This document shows positions 1 to 11,945 of a stretch of DNA of 64,000 nucleotides, piece after piece. The stretch is taken from positions 248,001-312,000 of the forward strand of contig NW_015971556.1 of NCBI RefSeq assembly GCF_000182565.1. The letters are read 5' to 3'. The position numbers and the translations under genes were made by a program. This DNA comes from Spizellomyces punctatus DAOM BR117 (lineage: Eukaryota; Chytridiomycota; Chytridiomycetes; Spizellomycetales; Spizellomycetaceae). Position 1 is the first letter of the stretch. The number at the start of each line of letters is the position of its first letter. The notes beneath the pieces are model-generated. The model was not told where the DNA came from. It saw only the letters and a list, made by a program, of their open reading frames with translations, and ran no database searches.

Positions 1-3000
1 ATTGCGGAGAGTCTTTAAGAAGCCTTTGACCATATCAAATACGGGAAATTTGGGCGTAGAATATCACCTGCGACCAGAACCAACTGACGGTGATTGGACT
101 GTTTATAAGGATGAATTCAAGAGGAAGTCACAACTGAAATCCCCACAGACTGTCGATGTAAACGAGCAACCACAGGCTGATATAGTTGAAGACGCCGTCA
201 AAACCGAGACGGAGGTGCCTGAGGAGCCATTCTGGGTCTCGCAGCTTGCTGCACTCGGCTTCACTTTAAAAAACCCCAACGGATATTGCAAACCTTACGG
301 GAAAACGGATATCATAATTCAATACTCTCCTTCTGTAGAATCGCTTGTGGCAACACGGCTGCGAGTTTACTTTGGCGAAGAGTTTGAGGATGTCGAAATA
401 TGCGGTCGGGCGTCCGTCCCTCGATTAACAATTTATGGCCCGTCCAACGAGTTGCTTGGGGGTGCTCCGCAAGAGATTCGAACGGTGGATCTCGGGGTCC
501 ACCCGATCAACTCGGAACACGTTCATACGTTGCAGTTAAGAAACGATGGGCCGTTCGGGGTCGATTACCTGGTTCAGCCTATTGGTATCCGGGAATTTGA
601 TGTGCAGCCACTTCGCGGATTTATTCTTCCTGGAATATCGAAGCCTCTTCGAGTTTACTTTCGACCCAATTCGGAAAACAAGTTCCAAACTACTATGAAG
701 GTGCTGTGGGAGAAAGAGCCACTACGCTTGCACCTAGTGGCAAGAGGCGGCATCGGCAAACTAGAGATTGTCTACGCAGATGAGAAGGACCTGGCCATAA
801 ACGGACTAGACTTTGGCATGGTGCCTTTCAATAGCTCAGCGGAAAAGCACTTCTTCCTGTATAACGTGGGAATGGTTGAGATCTCGATGCAGGCGGATAT
901 CGACAATGATGAATACGCCATGTCCATCTTAGGTGATCCCACGCCGTACCATCCGCAAAAAAATGTGAAGCCCCAGTCCCCTACCAAACGTACGGTTTGG
1001 AATTGGTATTCTACGTTGCGAACGGTGATACCTCCTGGCACTGGAGTTGAGGTTGTAGCTCGCTTTATTGCGCGATCGCCCACAGTTTCGGCGGGCAATG
1101 TGCAGGTCAGATCTGAAGGCGGCTCCTTTATCGTACCAATGCGAGGGAAAGGAGGCACCATTCAAATTTCCCATAAAGGCGATCTTAACATGGGCGATAT
1201 TGCAACTAACTACACTTACTCTCGTAAAATTGTCATCGTCAATAGCGGATCTATACCATCGAGTTTGACAGCCGAGTGGCTAGTTGTAGGTCATTCAAGC
1301 GAACCATCCTCGGCGTTTATTCAACTGGCGGACAATTTCACTGCATTGGACCCACGATCTAGGTGGGCAAAACAACAACTTTGCCGGGAGCGCGGAGTTG
1401 CGGAGATTACCATGAATGCAAAGGATCGCTGGCGACTGATTGCTCTTATGATACGGAAGGCAGAAGTATTGGAAGACGATACTATCAGCGGGGATCCCCT
1501 TAGTAAACTGTGGGGATCAACCCTTGGAAAAATCCGAACCTTAATGCAGCAAACTCCAGTCGCCCAGCAACCTCCTTCGGCAGCCAATACAAGTAGCTCT
1601 CTTAACTCTCAGGTGGACAGTAGCGCTACAAATAGTGCGACCAGTGTCCAGCCAGGCCGCGCAAGCTTGACCGGGGGCCCTAGTCAGAGCGTTTTGCAAA
1701 AGAAGGGTCTTCCCGCTCACTATTCCGCTCAATTCAAGCGCCGTCAAATGTTTTTCCATCTTATCACGAACACACAGCTGACGAGCCAATCACTACCTAC
1801 GACAAGACCGTACATTAAAGTGGAGCCAGCCACATGCATTCTGCCCAGCTATGGAGAAGTCACCTTGAACGTGGAGATCAACTTGGCTACTGAAGACACA
1901 TTCTTGGCGACTCTCGTGATTCGACCAAGCGTGCTAAACACTCCTCCTCACGAAATCTCCCTCACGGCTACACCAAAGGCGGTAAATATAGTCTGTGACG
2001 ACACCCGGATTCTGAACTTCCACAGGCAACCGCTTGGTGAATCAGAAATCATTACACGGGCATTTACAAACGTCGGACATAAGGACGTCAATTTCCGTAT
2101 AATCAATCCCAACGCCGCCTTGAATGTTTATCCAATCAAGGGCTCGCTCAAAATCGGGCAGACCGTCACTGTTCGATTTACATTCAAGCCTGTAGATGAA
2201 TCGCTCCAAACCGGGGATGTGATCTTCGAGCCTGACATTTCGCAGCCAATTCGATTAAAGATGTATGGTGGAGGTGGACATACGAAAGCTTCCCTTTCTA
2301 GATATCGACGCTTCGATTTTGGACATTGCATGATAGGAAAGGACACTGTATCTTTCCTTCCTATAACTAATGAAGGAAATGCGATACTGCACCTGACTCG
2401 TTTCGAGCTGCTCGAGACGGACACATTTTTCAAAGGTTTGGACTGGCCAACCAGGAGGGTATCCTTATTCCCGGGAAAAATGTACAACTTGCCCATTGTA
2501 TTCAATCCTCACGAGGAGAGTCCTGCGCCTGGACGACTGGTCGTTGGCACAAATGCCGAAGCCTGGGAAATTGAACTGATTGGCCTCGGCAGGGAGGCGG
2601 TTCTAATTGTCTCAAAAGTTGCTTTGGAATTCTCTGAATGCTTGATCGGCAACTCATATGAACAGAAGCTTGGACTAAAGAACGTCGGCGATGTGAACTA
2701 CCCTGTAACTTTCAAACTGGAGAAAGAGTTTCCTGATATCGAATTTATCCCACCGTCTCTGATTATCAATCCGTTCAGTGAAAGCGAGGTCATCATCGCC
2801 TATACGCCTTCAAGAGAAACAAAGAGCACGGTTGTGCTCACCGTATCTTCGCCGTATAGTACCCATAAGGTGCCCCTTGTGTTGCATGCTGGCACAGCTC
2901 ATTTGCAGTTTGTTACCGAAGAACTAGACTTCGGAATGTTTGAAAGAACAACCACCCCAAGCGTGAAGCTTGCGATGAAGAATATTGGAACGGTGCGGAC

Positions 3001-5028
3001 AAGCTACAGCATTCGAGATGTTGCGAAGCCATCAATGTTCAGCATTGCCCACGGCAAGGGGATACTTCAGCCAGGGAAGAGTGTGGAAGTCGTAGTAACC
3101 CACATTAAACACGAAGTTGCTCAATTTGAGGAGAAGCTTGCTGTTCGTACCGACTTGATCGATAAGATTTATTACATCAAAGTCAAAGGACAATGTGAAG
3201 AAGCTATCCTTCATGCTGAAGAGTTCAATATCTTGAATATGGGAACCTGTCCCGTTTTAGAAAACACGTCCAAACCCGTCTCATTCACTAATTATGGATG
3301 TTTTCCGCTGGAATTCTCAGTTAAGAGTGCGTATCCTCTGAAAGTTGCACCTGTTAGCGGCATAGTACCTGGAGGAGAAACAGGCACCTTTCGCGTGACT
3401 TGGAATCCCTCCGGTGGCTACGAACTCCGAACGCATGTTTCAATAATGACCAACATTGGAAACTTCAACATTGTTGTTCGGGGTAAGGCGGCATTCCCGG
3501 AACTTGCTGTTAAGAACATGTACCTTGATTTTGGGGTCTGTGCTATCGGTCACATGTACAAAGAGGCCTTCGCGATAACGAACAAAGGAAAAGTACCTGT
3601 GAACTTCTCAATACTTCCGCCGCGCGAAAGTACGTACTCGGTATCAACAAACCAAGGTAGTTTGGAGCCGAAAGAAACGAAAGACGTTGAGGTCTTTTTC
3701 AAGCCAACTAGTGCGGGCAGATTTGCGCACACGTTCACCATTGAATGCAAGGGAATAAATAACAAAGAGATTGTTGTTGTTGGGGTCGGCGGAGGAATGA
3801 AGCTCGAATTCTCACCGAGCACGCTCGATCTCGGTAAGTAAGATGGCTATCCAGCGGCGCGTAATGGGCATAGATCAACGTTTTGACTGTATCCGACGCT
3901 AGGACGGTGTCCCTGTGAGCTGTATGTCTACCATAGTTTGCTGCTTACCAACAAAGGGGATGTAACGCTTTATATCGCGTTCAAACCCGCTGACTCGGCC
4001 TCCCAAGAGTGCTCAATGACAATGCCAGAGCCCATTGTACTAAAGCCGAACCGTACTACAAAGTGTTTCTTTGGTGTGATGGCTAAAACTGTAGGCCCCT
4101 TCAACTCCAAGATCGCAATACACACGAAGGAGAAATCATACGCTGTAAATGTTACTGGTAAGTAGAACCCTGTTAGCCTATACGAGGAACGTGTTTCCCA
4201 CGTAGCGGCCCGTAGGAATCGGAATCAGGATCGTCTTGACCCAAAGAAGCAAGGAGATACTAGAAGGCGAGAAGCTGACAGCCGTAAGTTGACGTTAATT
4301 TCAAACTGGTTTCATTGTCTAACAAGTCGCCTCTTAGTTGACACCCCCAGGTCCCTTGGGGAAAGAAATAAGCTTCGGTGCTATTGATGACTGGCTGAAA
4401 AGGCTTGGGAAGCGTTTTAAATTTGATACAAATGAAGCACTACACGCTGTTAGCCAGCTTCCAGTGCTGGCTACAGATGATTCGCTCAAAGCCTCGGTAA
4501 GGTTTCCCACTGCTTTTAGCTTTTCTTAATGTCTGCAGTTATTGCGAGATCATGCTCACAGTTTGCAATTAGTTGAGCGGGATCAAAACAGAGGACCCCA
4601 AACCTGAACCTGTGGTTGAAGAGGATCCTCTCGTTCAACAGATTTTGGATTATCCAAAAGTGCAGGTATAGGGTGTGGCGGAGCTGGAGCAACTTCCAAG
4701 ATAAGCAATAATAATCACCCTTTGACGCTCGATAGATCCGTCAGATCGGAATGGAACCAATAGTCCAGATCAATGAACCGGACTTAGACATTGATTTGGA
4801 CCTCATACTTGGACGGCCACCACCGTTTAAAAAGGAAGAGAAGGTACAGTCGGGAGCAATCTATTAAACGCTCTACACTAGACTGACAGCACGGCTCAAC
4901 AGATCCCCGAGCTTAAAATCGAGAATGTAAAGAGCCAAAAGCGCGACTACATGACATCCCTTCCTCTACAGAGGTGGGCACGTAATGCACGAACAGTGGA
5001 CTCTTTCAAGGAGCGGCTACAATGGTAG
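1..5028 (+). CDS. HYDIN-like ASH/MSP-repeat axonemal protein, 5' partial
   Basis: The first exon is open from base 2 with no ATG, so the gene begins upstream; the exon runs to a GTAAGT donor near 3833. About 1,280 residues consist of repeated immunoglobulin-like ASH/MSP units, each with the same cadence (for example LDFGVCAIGHMYKEAFAITN, then a VNFSI strand, then EVFFKP). This is the hallmark of HYDIN, CFAP47, CFAP65, CFAP74 and DLEC1, which build projections of the flagellar central pair. After the giant exon come several short 3' exons (about 3903-4157, a small one near 4200-4285, 4350-4496, 4573-4665, 4737-4842 and 4904-5028). They carry one more ASH unit (LLTNKGDVTLYIAFKP) and then an acidic tail ending at TAG 5026-5028. 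A low-complexity linker (residues about 510-570) splits the repeat array. Family membership is strong; which of the paralogous families it belongs to is not resolved here. Confidence 0.8.
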
Positions 5029-5244
5029 ATTATGGACTTCTGTATATAACCGGCCTACACAACTTCAATGTACATAAACCAAGAGGATAGATGATTACAT
5101 TCCCATTCCCCCATCTTTGCCCATCATATACAACGGAATTTATCATTAAGTATTTGAGCGGATGCTGACAGCCTTCCCTTGCCAGCCCGAGAATTCCCCT
5201 TATAATAGAATTCCTCTTCATATTTGACCAAAAGCGATTGCTGC

Positions 5245-6625
5245 TCACGCAGCAGGCATACTTTTGGGTTTACATTCTTGTTCCCCAAGGCTCCTGATGA
5301 AGATACTGTCTGGCGGATGACTGTAACAAAGTTAGCAGGCGTCTACGTCACGTAACAGATAATATTTTCAAACATACTCTTTTTCTCCTTCATCGTAGGT
5401 ATAGCTGGAAGCAACCGCAAGCAAACTACCATCGCAATTGAACGAAAGCGACGATATACTGGTTGGATACCGCGGATATTGTCGCAACCGTTTTTTGTTA
5501 TATCCATCCCACACATTTACAACGCCATCTGATCCTCCAGACGCAAACGTACCGAAACTAACCGTTTCCAAGCTGAGTTTTAGCAAAAAAAAAGACACGG
5601 AATGCACACATCATATGACCACAAACCTAGGATGAAAGGCCAGAGCATTCACTGCATATACATAATCTACCCCATCAACGGTCTGACGATGGCACTTGAA
5701 CGCGTACTTCTTGAGCTGACTTGCTGGTTCAAACACCTCGACCGCAATCCGACCTTCGATTGATCCACTTGCAAAACCTGACATCCGTGTAAGACTCATA
5801 TATGCCATATCTCCAATGTCTTTTGATTACCTTCACCATTAGGCAGACAGCGGACTGCTCTTGTCATGAACTTCAGAGCACTTTCCCGGCACTGTAGCGA
5901 CTCTTTCATGTTCCGAATGTCGTAAATGCATACGCTCCTTCCAGCCATAGCCACAACGAGGGTGTAATCCACAACATCAAGAGAGAAAACCTTGGCCGGT
6001 TGCGCATATTTCCCCAAGGACGCATTTGTGCGGGGATCCCAGACACCGACATGTTTGTCCCAACTGCCCGTTATGATCTGGCCTAGTCCGCGCCAAGGGT
6101 TAGCGTCCAAAGAAGTAATAAATCATCAAGAGACCTACCAGTCCGCTTTGCATATTCCACGCAACGAATGGCGTCCTCGTGGCTCCCAATGACGCTCTGA
6201 CCAGGCGCATTTAAATCCATGCTGGAAGGATATTGGTTGAGTCCATGCGGCTACATATCCGGCGCTTTCGAATGTTCTTTACCTCTTGAGCTTACGATCC
6301 AACCCGACACTAAACCCGTGATCCCCGTCGGAGAAGCAAATGTCCAACACTGGCGCTTTGTCAAGCCACTCTTGCCGCAATTCATCAGAGCTTACATCGT
6401 AAAGACGAATTTTCTATTGATTGGAGATATATAAGCTCTTCATAACCAAGTACGAATAGTTCGTAGACAAAAGAGCGCTCAATCTGGCAGAGGAGATCGT
6501 ACCTTGTCCCAACTAGCAGTTAGAAGGAGCGAAGGATTTTCTGGACTGAATTGCAAGCTTGATATCCCATCTGTTGGTGGGTTGCTTAACTCAAAGCCTA
6601 AATTGGCGGTGGTGCTCGTCGCCAT
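5245..6625 (-). CDS. BUB3: Mitotic checkpoint WD40 protein BUB3
   Basis: BUB3 is the seven-bladed WD40 propeller that recruits BUB1 and MAD3/BUBR1 to phosphorylated KNL1 at kinetochores. The start region reads MATSTT then [18 protein letters not shown] and LLTASWD, the conserved BUB3 opening. Later exons give [30 protein letters not shown] with YAFKCHR, and [20 protein letters not shown] followed by [11 protein letters not shown], all diagnostic. The last exon is recovered by splicing a GTATGT donor near 5381 to a CAG near 5324; it restores the usual ending with SIFIR and CKPK before TGA 5245-5247. The length of about 340 residues is normal for the family. It shares a 138-base intergenic region with the SSXT gene, and its 3' end faces that of the HYDIN-like gene 216 bases away. 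Confidence 0.93.
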
Positions 6626-6679
6626 TTTGCAGGACAGACTTCGAAGGATGCGCAAGTCGAGTCTCAATGATCAGGTTCT

Positions 6680-6693
6680 GTTGGCATAGCAAC
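6680..6693. promoter_or_regulatory. X-box-like (RFX) palindrome in BUB3/SSXT promoter
   Basis: GTTGGCATAGCAAC lies between the divergent BUB3 and SSXT starts. It has the two inverted GTTG/CAAC half-sites spaced as in the RFX/Crt1 X-box (GTTRCC..GGYAAC type). A near-copy is present in the uS13m/TPK promoter. Binding is inferred only from the motif. Confidence 0.4.
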
Positions 6694-6763
6694 AATGCTG
6701 CGCACAAGGCTGCGATACATTCTGGACATTGAGAGTTTCTGGTGGTGTGATCAACGAGCCAGA

Positions 6764-9700
6764 ATGCAGCAGCAGCAGGACGACCTCAGGCCGGCCGTTT
6801 TACCAGTCTCTGGCGCAACTGCGTACGTGAACAATGCAGTGGGTCCAGGTACGTCTTTATGTCCTTTTGTGGCCGGACGGGGCCACCGCCTGTATGGGGG
6901 CAGTTTCCATGAAGTTTTGCCCTCTGGGTTGCGGACCTCGCAAAGAGGAACTCTCTCAGCAGCAGATATTTGTAGAGAACAGATGTCATGGTTCACTATG
7001 GGCTAATCATTCCTGGTCTGGTTTTCCAGGCACTGCGACTTTCGCAAGTTTTCAACAGTATCCAGGTATAACAACGTTGTCAACACCAGTGCCAGGAACT
7101 GCATATGCGATTGGTATGGCCAACATGCCGCAAACCATGCCGCAAACCATGGTTTACAACACGTATCAACAACCGCAAATGCTTCAGAATGCGCTCCCTC
7201 CATCCTTGCCACTCCAGCAGCAATCTTTCCACTTTCAAGCACAACAACAGGCACCGTCGCAATATGCACAAGTTCAGCCGCAGATACCATCTACTAGTTT
7301 GGTTCCTCTCGCCCATAATCAGGCGTTTGGGCCGGCTGGGTTTCCGCAGCAGGTAGCATATATGCCGCATCAGACTTCCGTGCGACCGAATCCCGGGCCA
7401 CCGCGGTTGGATGCAACTCCAACAGCATCAAACCCACAGACACAAATTGCTGTCGCTCCCATTGTGATACCAAAGGAAACGGACGCTACAGCACGGGAAG
7501 TACCAGTTAGCCCAAATTTTAGTCATAGTACAATTGAGAAGGTTCGTCAGTCGTAAACAGTTATGGCCTTGGCCATTTGAGTTTATCTGATCCCTGCATT
7601 CCACCCGTAGATCCTCAAGATTAACCAACATTTAATAAGGATATTACTTGAGTACCAGAACAATGGCTGGACGGGAGAACCTGAATACAAGCCGTAAGCA
7701 TGAATAGATATCAAACACTGGATTTGAACGGATATACTGAGCCGCTCTTCGCACAGATATCAAGAACGACTGCAAACAAATCTCACATACCTAGCAACTG
7801 TAGCGGACTGGGTATTGAAAGCTGTAAGAAAGATGCATGTCTTGAGTAACTCTTTGTGTCCCCGTTCATAATGTCGTATTTATCGTTCTAGCCTCAGGGA
7901 GCTACAAAAGGACAGACTCCTCCTGCGCTACCAGAGATGTCTCCGGTTGTGTATCCATCACGTCTCCAGCATCTTTCGATTACCAACGGCACATCAAATA
8001 AGACAACCATTAGTCACAATGATGTGAAGCCGTCCGTGACACCGCCAGGACCAGTGTCCGTACCTGCAATGAATATCCACCAGGGCAAACCCATTAGGTC
8101 CCCAGTGCCTTCCGCTGGCATGTTTACCAGCGTGTCGGCACAGCAAGATCAGAAAACGCCCCTGCAACGGCAGGAAGAACAACTGGAATTGCAGAGACGG
8201 ATTCTTCAACAGCAACACCTCCAGGCACAACCACAGCAGCAGCATCAGCAGCATCAGCAACATCAGCAACATCAGCAGCTTCAACAGCTTCAACAGCTTC
8301 AACAACATCAATATCCACAACAACGACAGCACCAGCACCGAGCACACGCACAACCGCAGATACAAGCGCATATGCCGCAACCACAAGTATCGCCGCAGCA
8401 CTCACGCGCTCAACAGTTGCAGAGTCAGTACGTACACCACCAGCAGATTCCGCAGCAATATATTCAACAGCAGCAACACCGCGGCACAGAGTTATCGTCG
8501 CCGACGCCAGGCGTGGGCACGGCACCCACAGGTGGATTGCTTGGTTTATCCTTGCGCGGCTCTATGCCTGCTGGTGTCCTTACATCTGCACCTGGAACCA
8601 ACGGGTTGCAAACGTCGGCGCTAGTTTCAACCTTGGCTACTGAAGTCCAAAACGTAACTACTCCGAATGCAAATTTCCACAACGCCAGCGTCGCTGCCTT
8701 TCCGCAAGATAAATCGCGCATTCTCCCAACGGTTCCAACATCTCTCAACATGAATTTTGCGCACTCAATGCCCATGTCTAACAGCGCGGATTCTGCAGCA
8801 TCATCTAGTCCGTCGCCTTATGTGGGCGGTTCTCTGTCTTCCAATTCAAACGCGTTTGCTCCTTCGACTACCTTACCAAATACACAGCCGTCTGTAGCTT
8901 TGGCCAACACGCAAGTTGACAGACGGGCTAGTGAAACCAACCTGGAAGGGCCCATGGAGAGCGGCACGCCGACCGGAACTAATACTAGTGAAGTCGAGCC
9001 TAACCCCGCCTTGCTCGCGATTGCCGGTAGGAAGAGGTCTATCCCGGATTCCGAAGATCTAGTAGTCACAGAAAGAACTGGATTTCCTCCCGATGAAATA
9101 GTTGACAGTGAAATTCAGACGTTGAAGTCGCCCATCCTACCTGAAGTTCCTGCAACGGCCGAAATGCAGCCAACTGAATATCTTGAGATGGAGCCTTCAG
9201 GAGCGCCAAATATGGACAGCAGCGGTTCATTTGAAGTCGGTGGCGTGTCTGATCCCGTAATTCATAAACCAGGAAATAGTCCTGAAACCGACGGACCAGA
9301 ATCAGGTACTGTGGGACACGAAGTGCCTGGCGGGGAGCAGAGTCCAATTAGTGATGAATCGCCTGATATCCATCCGAGAACTTCTCCTTTCGACACCTTG
9401 GAGGGCCCTTTTGCGAATGAGGGCTCCAATGCAGAGATGGAAAGTGAGCACTTGCCTGCTGATATACCAGAAGAAGAGGAGTTAGCACATCCTGTTGATT
9501 ATGATGCAAAAGATCAGCAATCATCCAGCGTTTCTTGCAAGTCTGCGGAGGACGTCTCCGTATCCGAAATTGGAAACCCCCAACATACAGCCGACATCAC
9601 AGAGAAAGAGGACTGGCTGCAAGGACAATCGGTGGAGGATCGGCCTATTGAAGACGCTGCTACTCCAATAGTCGAGGGACAGGATCAAGCGGATGGAGAT

Positions 9701-9826
9701 GCCATGAGTGACAGAGAATCTACGGAATATCCGATTGAAGATACCGTGGGTCAAGAAAATGAAGCTCCTGATAAGAATTCAGATGGTGGGCTCTGGATGA
9801 ACATTGAACAACAGAAGGATGAATAG
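6764..9826 (+). CDS. SSXT (SS18/GIF)-family transcription coactivator with long Gln-rich tail
   Basis: The call rests on splicing. Exons are 6764-6848, 7030-7541, 7611-7693, 7757-7823 and 7892-9826, all with GT-AG borders and matching phases. Across exons 2-4 the joined product reads IEKILKINQHLIRILLEYQN, then NNGWTGEPEYKPYQERLQTN and LTYLATVADW. This is the SSXT domain (helix, then the YQ..L..NL.YLA.IAD motif). In animals SS18 is a BAF (SWI/SNF) subunit; plant GIF/AN3 proteins are relatives. Here the domain is central rather than N-terminal. It is preceded by about 200 residues rich in Gln and Pro and followed by a Gln/His tract and about 450 acidic, disordered residues. The ATG at 6764 (MQQQQDD) is preferred; an in-frame ATG lies at 6695. 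I infer a role in chromatin-remodelling-linked transcription. Confidence 0.8.
8225..8345 (+). repeat. CAG/CAT/CTT codon repeat coding Gln-His-Leu tract
   Basis: Inside the last SSXT-gene exon, trinucleotides CAG, CAA, CAT and CTT repeat in frame and encode runs such as QQHQQHQQHQ followed by QLQQLQQLQQ. Slippage at such tracts commonly makes length vary between strains. The reverse strand gives only a spurious hydrophobic Leu/Met ORF. Confidence 0.85.
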
Positions 9827-10177
9827 TGGGGGACAATTTGATGGTTCTGTCTCACGTATTCCATCCAAGAAAACGGCACATTTACCGCATCATGATGCAT
9901 ATTGTGGTGAAATGAGTAGTCTCTCATGTAGACCTGTAGATTCTCCTATAAATAATACAAACCATTCAACCGATATCTATCACGCTATATCCTTTGCTGC
10001 CTACAAAAGCCTCGACAGAACCCGGCCAACCGGCGCAAAGGTGTTGGTGACCATTCGGGATAGTGTGGATGGTGATGGGCCTGACGTCACACGAGATGCA
10101 CTGGTAGATATAAAGAACGGCGAGTTCAGCCTACTTGATGAAACTACTTTTAACTACTTCCTTCCTTACCAAACCAC
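9827..10177. other. Convergent intergenic spacer, no gene seen
   Basis: This 351-base spacer lies between the stop codons of the SSXT gene (+) and mitochondrial uS13 (-). Open frames exist here but carry no recognisable domain. I read it as two facing 3' UTRs. Confidence 0.5.
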
Positions 10178-10552
10178 TCACCTTGAAAATTCTCTCATCC
10201 TCAACCACCTTCCGTTCAACCGCTTTGCAGTGCTTCGATTGGTATGCGTCCTCTGCCCATTCACTGGTAATCCAGCCTTATGCCGGGCACCGCGGTAACT
10301 CCCCATCTGAACCATAGCCCCAATCCTGTTTCTTGTCTCTCTCTTCAGTTCAGCGTCAATTTGCATGGTATTCAATAAAGCGGATAGTTTCGTGACTTTG
10401 TCTTCGGGAAGATCCTTAAGTCGGCATCGAGGATGTATTCCAAGCTTATGACAAATGGTTTGACCAGTCTTCAATCCCACCCCATATATTCTGGTGAGGG
10501 CTATAGAGACGACTTTGTCGTCCGGGAGATTGACACCCAGAAGGTACAGCAT
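10178..10552 (-). CDS. SWS2: Mitochondrial small-subunit ribosomal protein uS13m
   Basis: Single-exon gene of 124 codons. The product begins MLYLLGVNLPDDKVV and contains ALTRIYGVGLKTGQTICHKL, then a middle helical region, then GSYRGARHKAGLPVNGQRTH. This is the classic uS13 signature, with the helix-hairpin N-terminus and the C-terminal RG.RH..GLPV.GQRT rRNA-contacting motif. It is of the bacterial/mitochondrial size (about 120 residues) rather than the longer cytosolic uS13, so I place it in the mitoribosome head. An upstream in-frame ATG at 10591 would add 13 residues (MPDVNHRSAAPQT). The shorter start matches homologues, which often lack a cleaved presequence. It is divergent from thiamine pyrophosphokinase, with 134 bases between the start codons. 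Confidence 0.9.
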   Translation of the reverse strand: MLYLLGVNLPDDKVVSIALTRIYGVGLKTGQTICHKLGIHPRCRLKDLPEDKVTKLSALLNTMQIDAELKRETRNRIGAMVQMGSYRGARHKAGLPVNGQRTHTNRSTAKRLNGRWLRMREFSR

Positions 10553-10609
10553 TGTTTGAGGTGCAGCAGATCTGTGGTTGACGTCTGGCATGTCTGTTCA
10601 AAGTCTTGT

Positions 10610-10623
10610 GTTGCTATGACAAC
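10610..10623. promoter_or_regulatory. X-box-like (RFX) palindrome in uS13m/TPK promoter
   Basis: GTTGCTATGACAAC sits in the 134-base region shared by the two divergent genes and closely fits the RFX X-box consensus. Together with the site at 6680 it is the second such motif within 4 kb, each inside a divergent promoter. Confidence 0.45.
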
Positions 10624-10686
10624 TTGTGACGCGATCAGCACTTGGGTAAGGTTGGGCATGGCTTGCTCTCAAACAATAGACATCCC

Positions 10687-11938
10687 ATGACAGACCATGT
10701 ACTTGCCCGGAAGAAGACCGCTGGTAGAGAAACCTGGTGTGTGAGCAGATTCCTATCCTCGCATTCTTGCGATAGCGCGACTGGCGCGTCTTCTCAAAGC
10801 GCCCTGATCATTCTCAACCAACCCATATCCAACAAGTCGTATTTACAAAGAATATGGCATAACAGTTCGTTCAGTTCTTTTTCCTGCAACTTCTTTTCTT
10901 CAAATATTCAGATTCTATGCAAACATTCTGTTAGCTGCAATTCACTTTTGTGCTGACGGAGGTGCTAATCGACTGTATCACGCGTTTGAGGACAATGAGG
11001 AACGGGAAAGGTGAGAGTCATCCAGTTGTAGGGCACAGACATTCTCGTGATTTGAGGGAACTCAATGAGAATTGATTGATTGAAGATACATACCAGACTA
11101 TATCTGCGGAGATTTCGATTCCATTGATACAGCAGTCAAAGATTGGTATGCGGCAAAGGTAACGTAATTGTAGCGAAAGAAAACCGAAATAACACCTCGT
11201 AACAGCGAGTATCTCTAAGGGTACAATAATAGATAACTCGAAAGATCAAGATACCACTGATTTTCAGAAATGCCTGATGGTTTTGAACAATGTCTACGAG
11301 CCCACTCCAGAAAATGACACTCCACCGCCCGAAACGTCAACATTATCGAGACTTCTCTTTCCTCATTGTCTTTCTCCAACCCTCGTGTCTGCTGAGGTCT
11401 CTCCACCCTCTCCGTCAAAATATGAAGTAGTTGTACTTGGGGCCTTGTCCGGCCGCTTTGATCATATCATGTCAAGCATCCACACACTCTTCATGGTCGC
11501 ACCTGAGCGGAAAGTTTATTTGGTGTCAAGTGAAAGCGTGGCCTTTCTGCTGAGGCCGGTTAGTCATTAGGGTTTGTCACACTTTAGACCAGTCCCTGGT
11601 TGATGGACGCGACTCTTGCAGGGTATGCATGATATTCGGTGCAACACAGAAATCGAAGGACCAACCTGCGGGTTGATTCCTATAGGAGTAAACATCGCCA
11701 GAGTTGTCACGCAAGGCTTGAAATGGAATGTTGGTATGTAAAGTTAGTCCCGCCTGCCTGCTTGTTATCCCATTACGATCTCATACTGTTTTCCTCATTA
11801 GACCATTCTACACCATTATCTTTTCCTTCCCTTGTAAGCACTTCAAATGCATTTGCAGAAGGTTCCGGCAATGAGCCGGTTGTACATGTCGAAACGGATG
11901 CACCAGTCGTGTGGACAGTGGAGGTGAACATGCACTAA
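10687..11938 (+). CDS. THI80: Thiamine pyrophosphokinase
   Basis: Transfers pyrophosphate from ATP to thiamine to make thiamine diphosphate in the cytosol. Exon 1 starts MTDHVLARKK and reaches ALIILNQPI. The next exons give FCADGGANRLYHAFEDNEER and YIPDYICGDFDSID (the substrate-binding DGG.NRL and GDFDS motifs), then KDQDTTDFQKCL. The following exon gives VVVLGALSGRFDHIMSSIHT, and the last ones give GPTCGLIPIG, GLKWNV and a final SLVSTSN then VVWTVEV, the thiamine-binding C-terminal domain. All core motifs are present in order, so it is probably functional. At least six exons, with small phase-consistent introns. The stop is 7 bases from the stop of the facing gene, so the transcripts should overlap. 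Confidence 0.93.
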
Positions 11939-11945
11939 ACAAAAT

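Noticed and set aside
7994-8401. Leu/Met-rich hydrophobic frame on the minus strand
   Set aside because: It is the reverse reading of the CAG/CAA/CAT repeat in the SSXT gene; repeats of this kind always give such frames.
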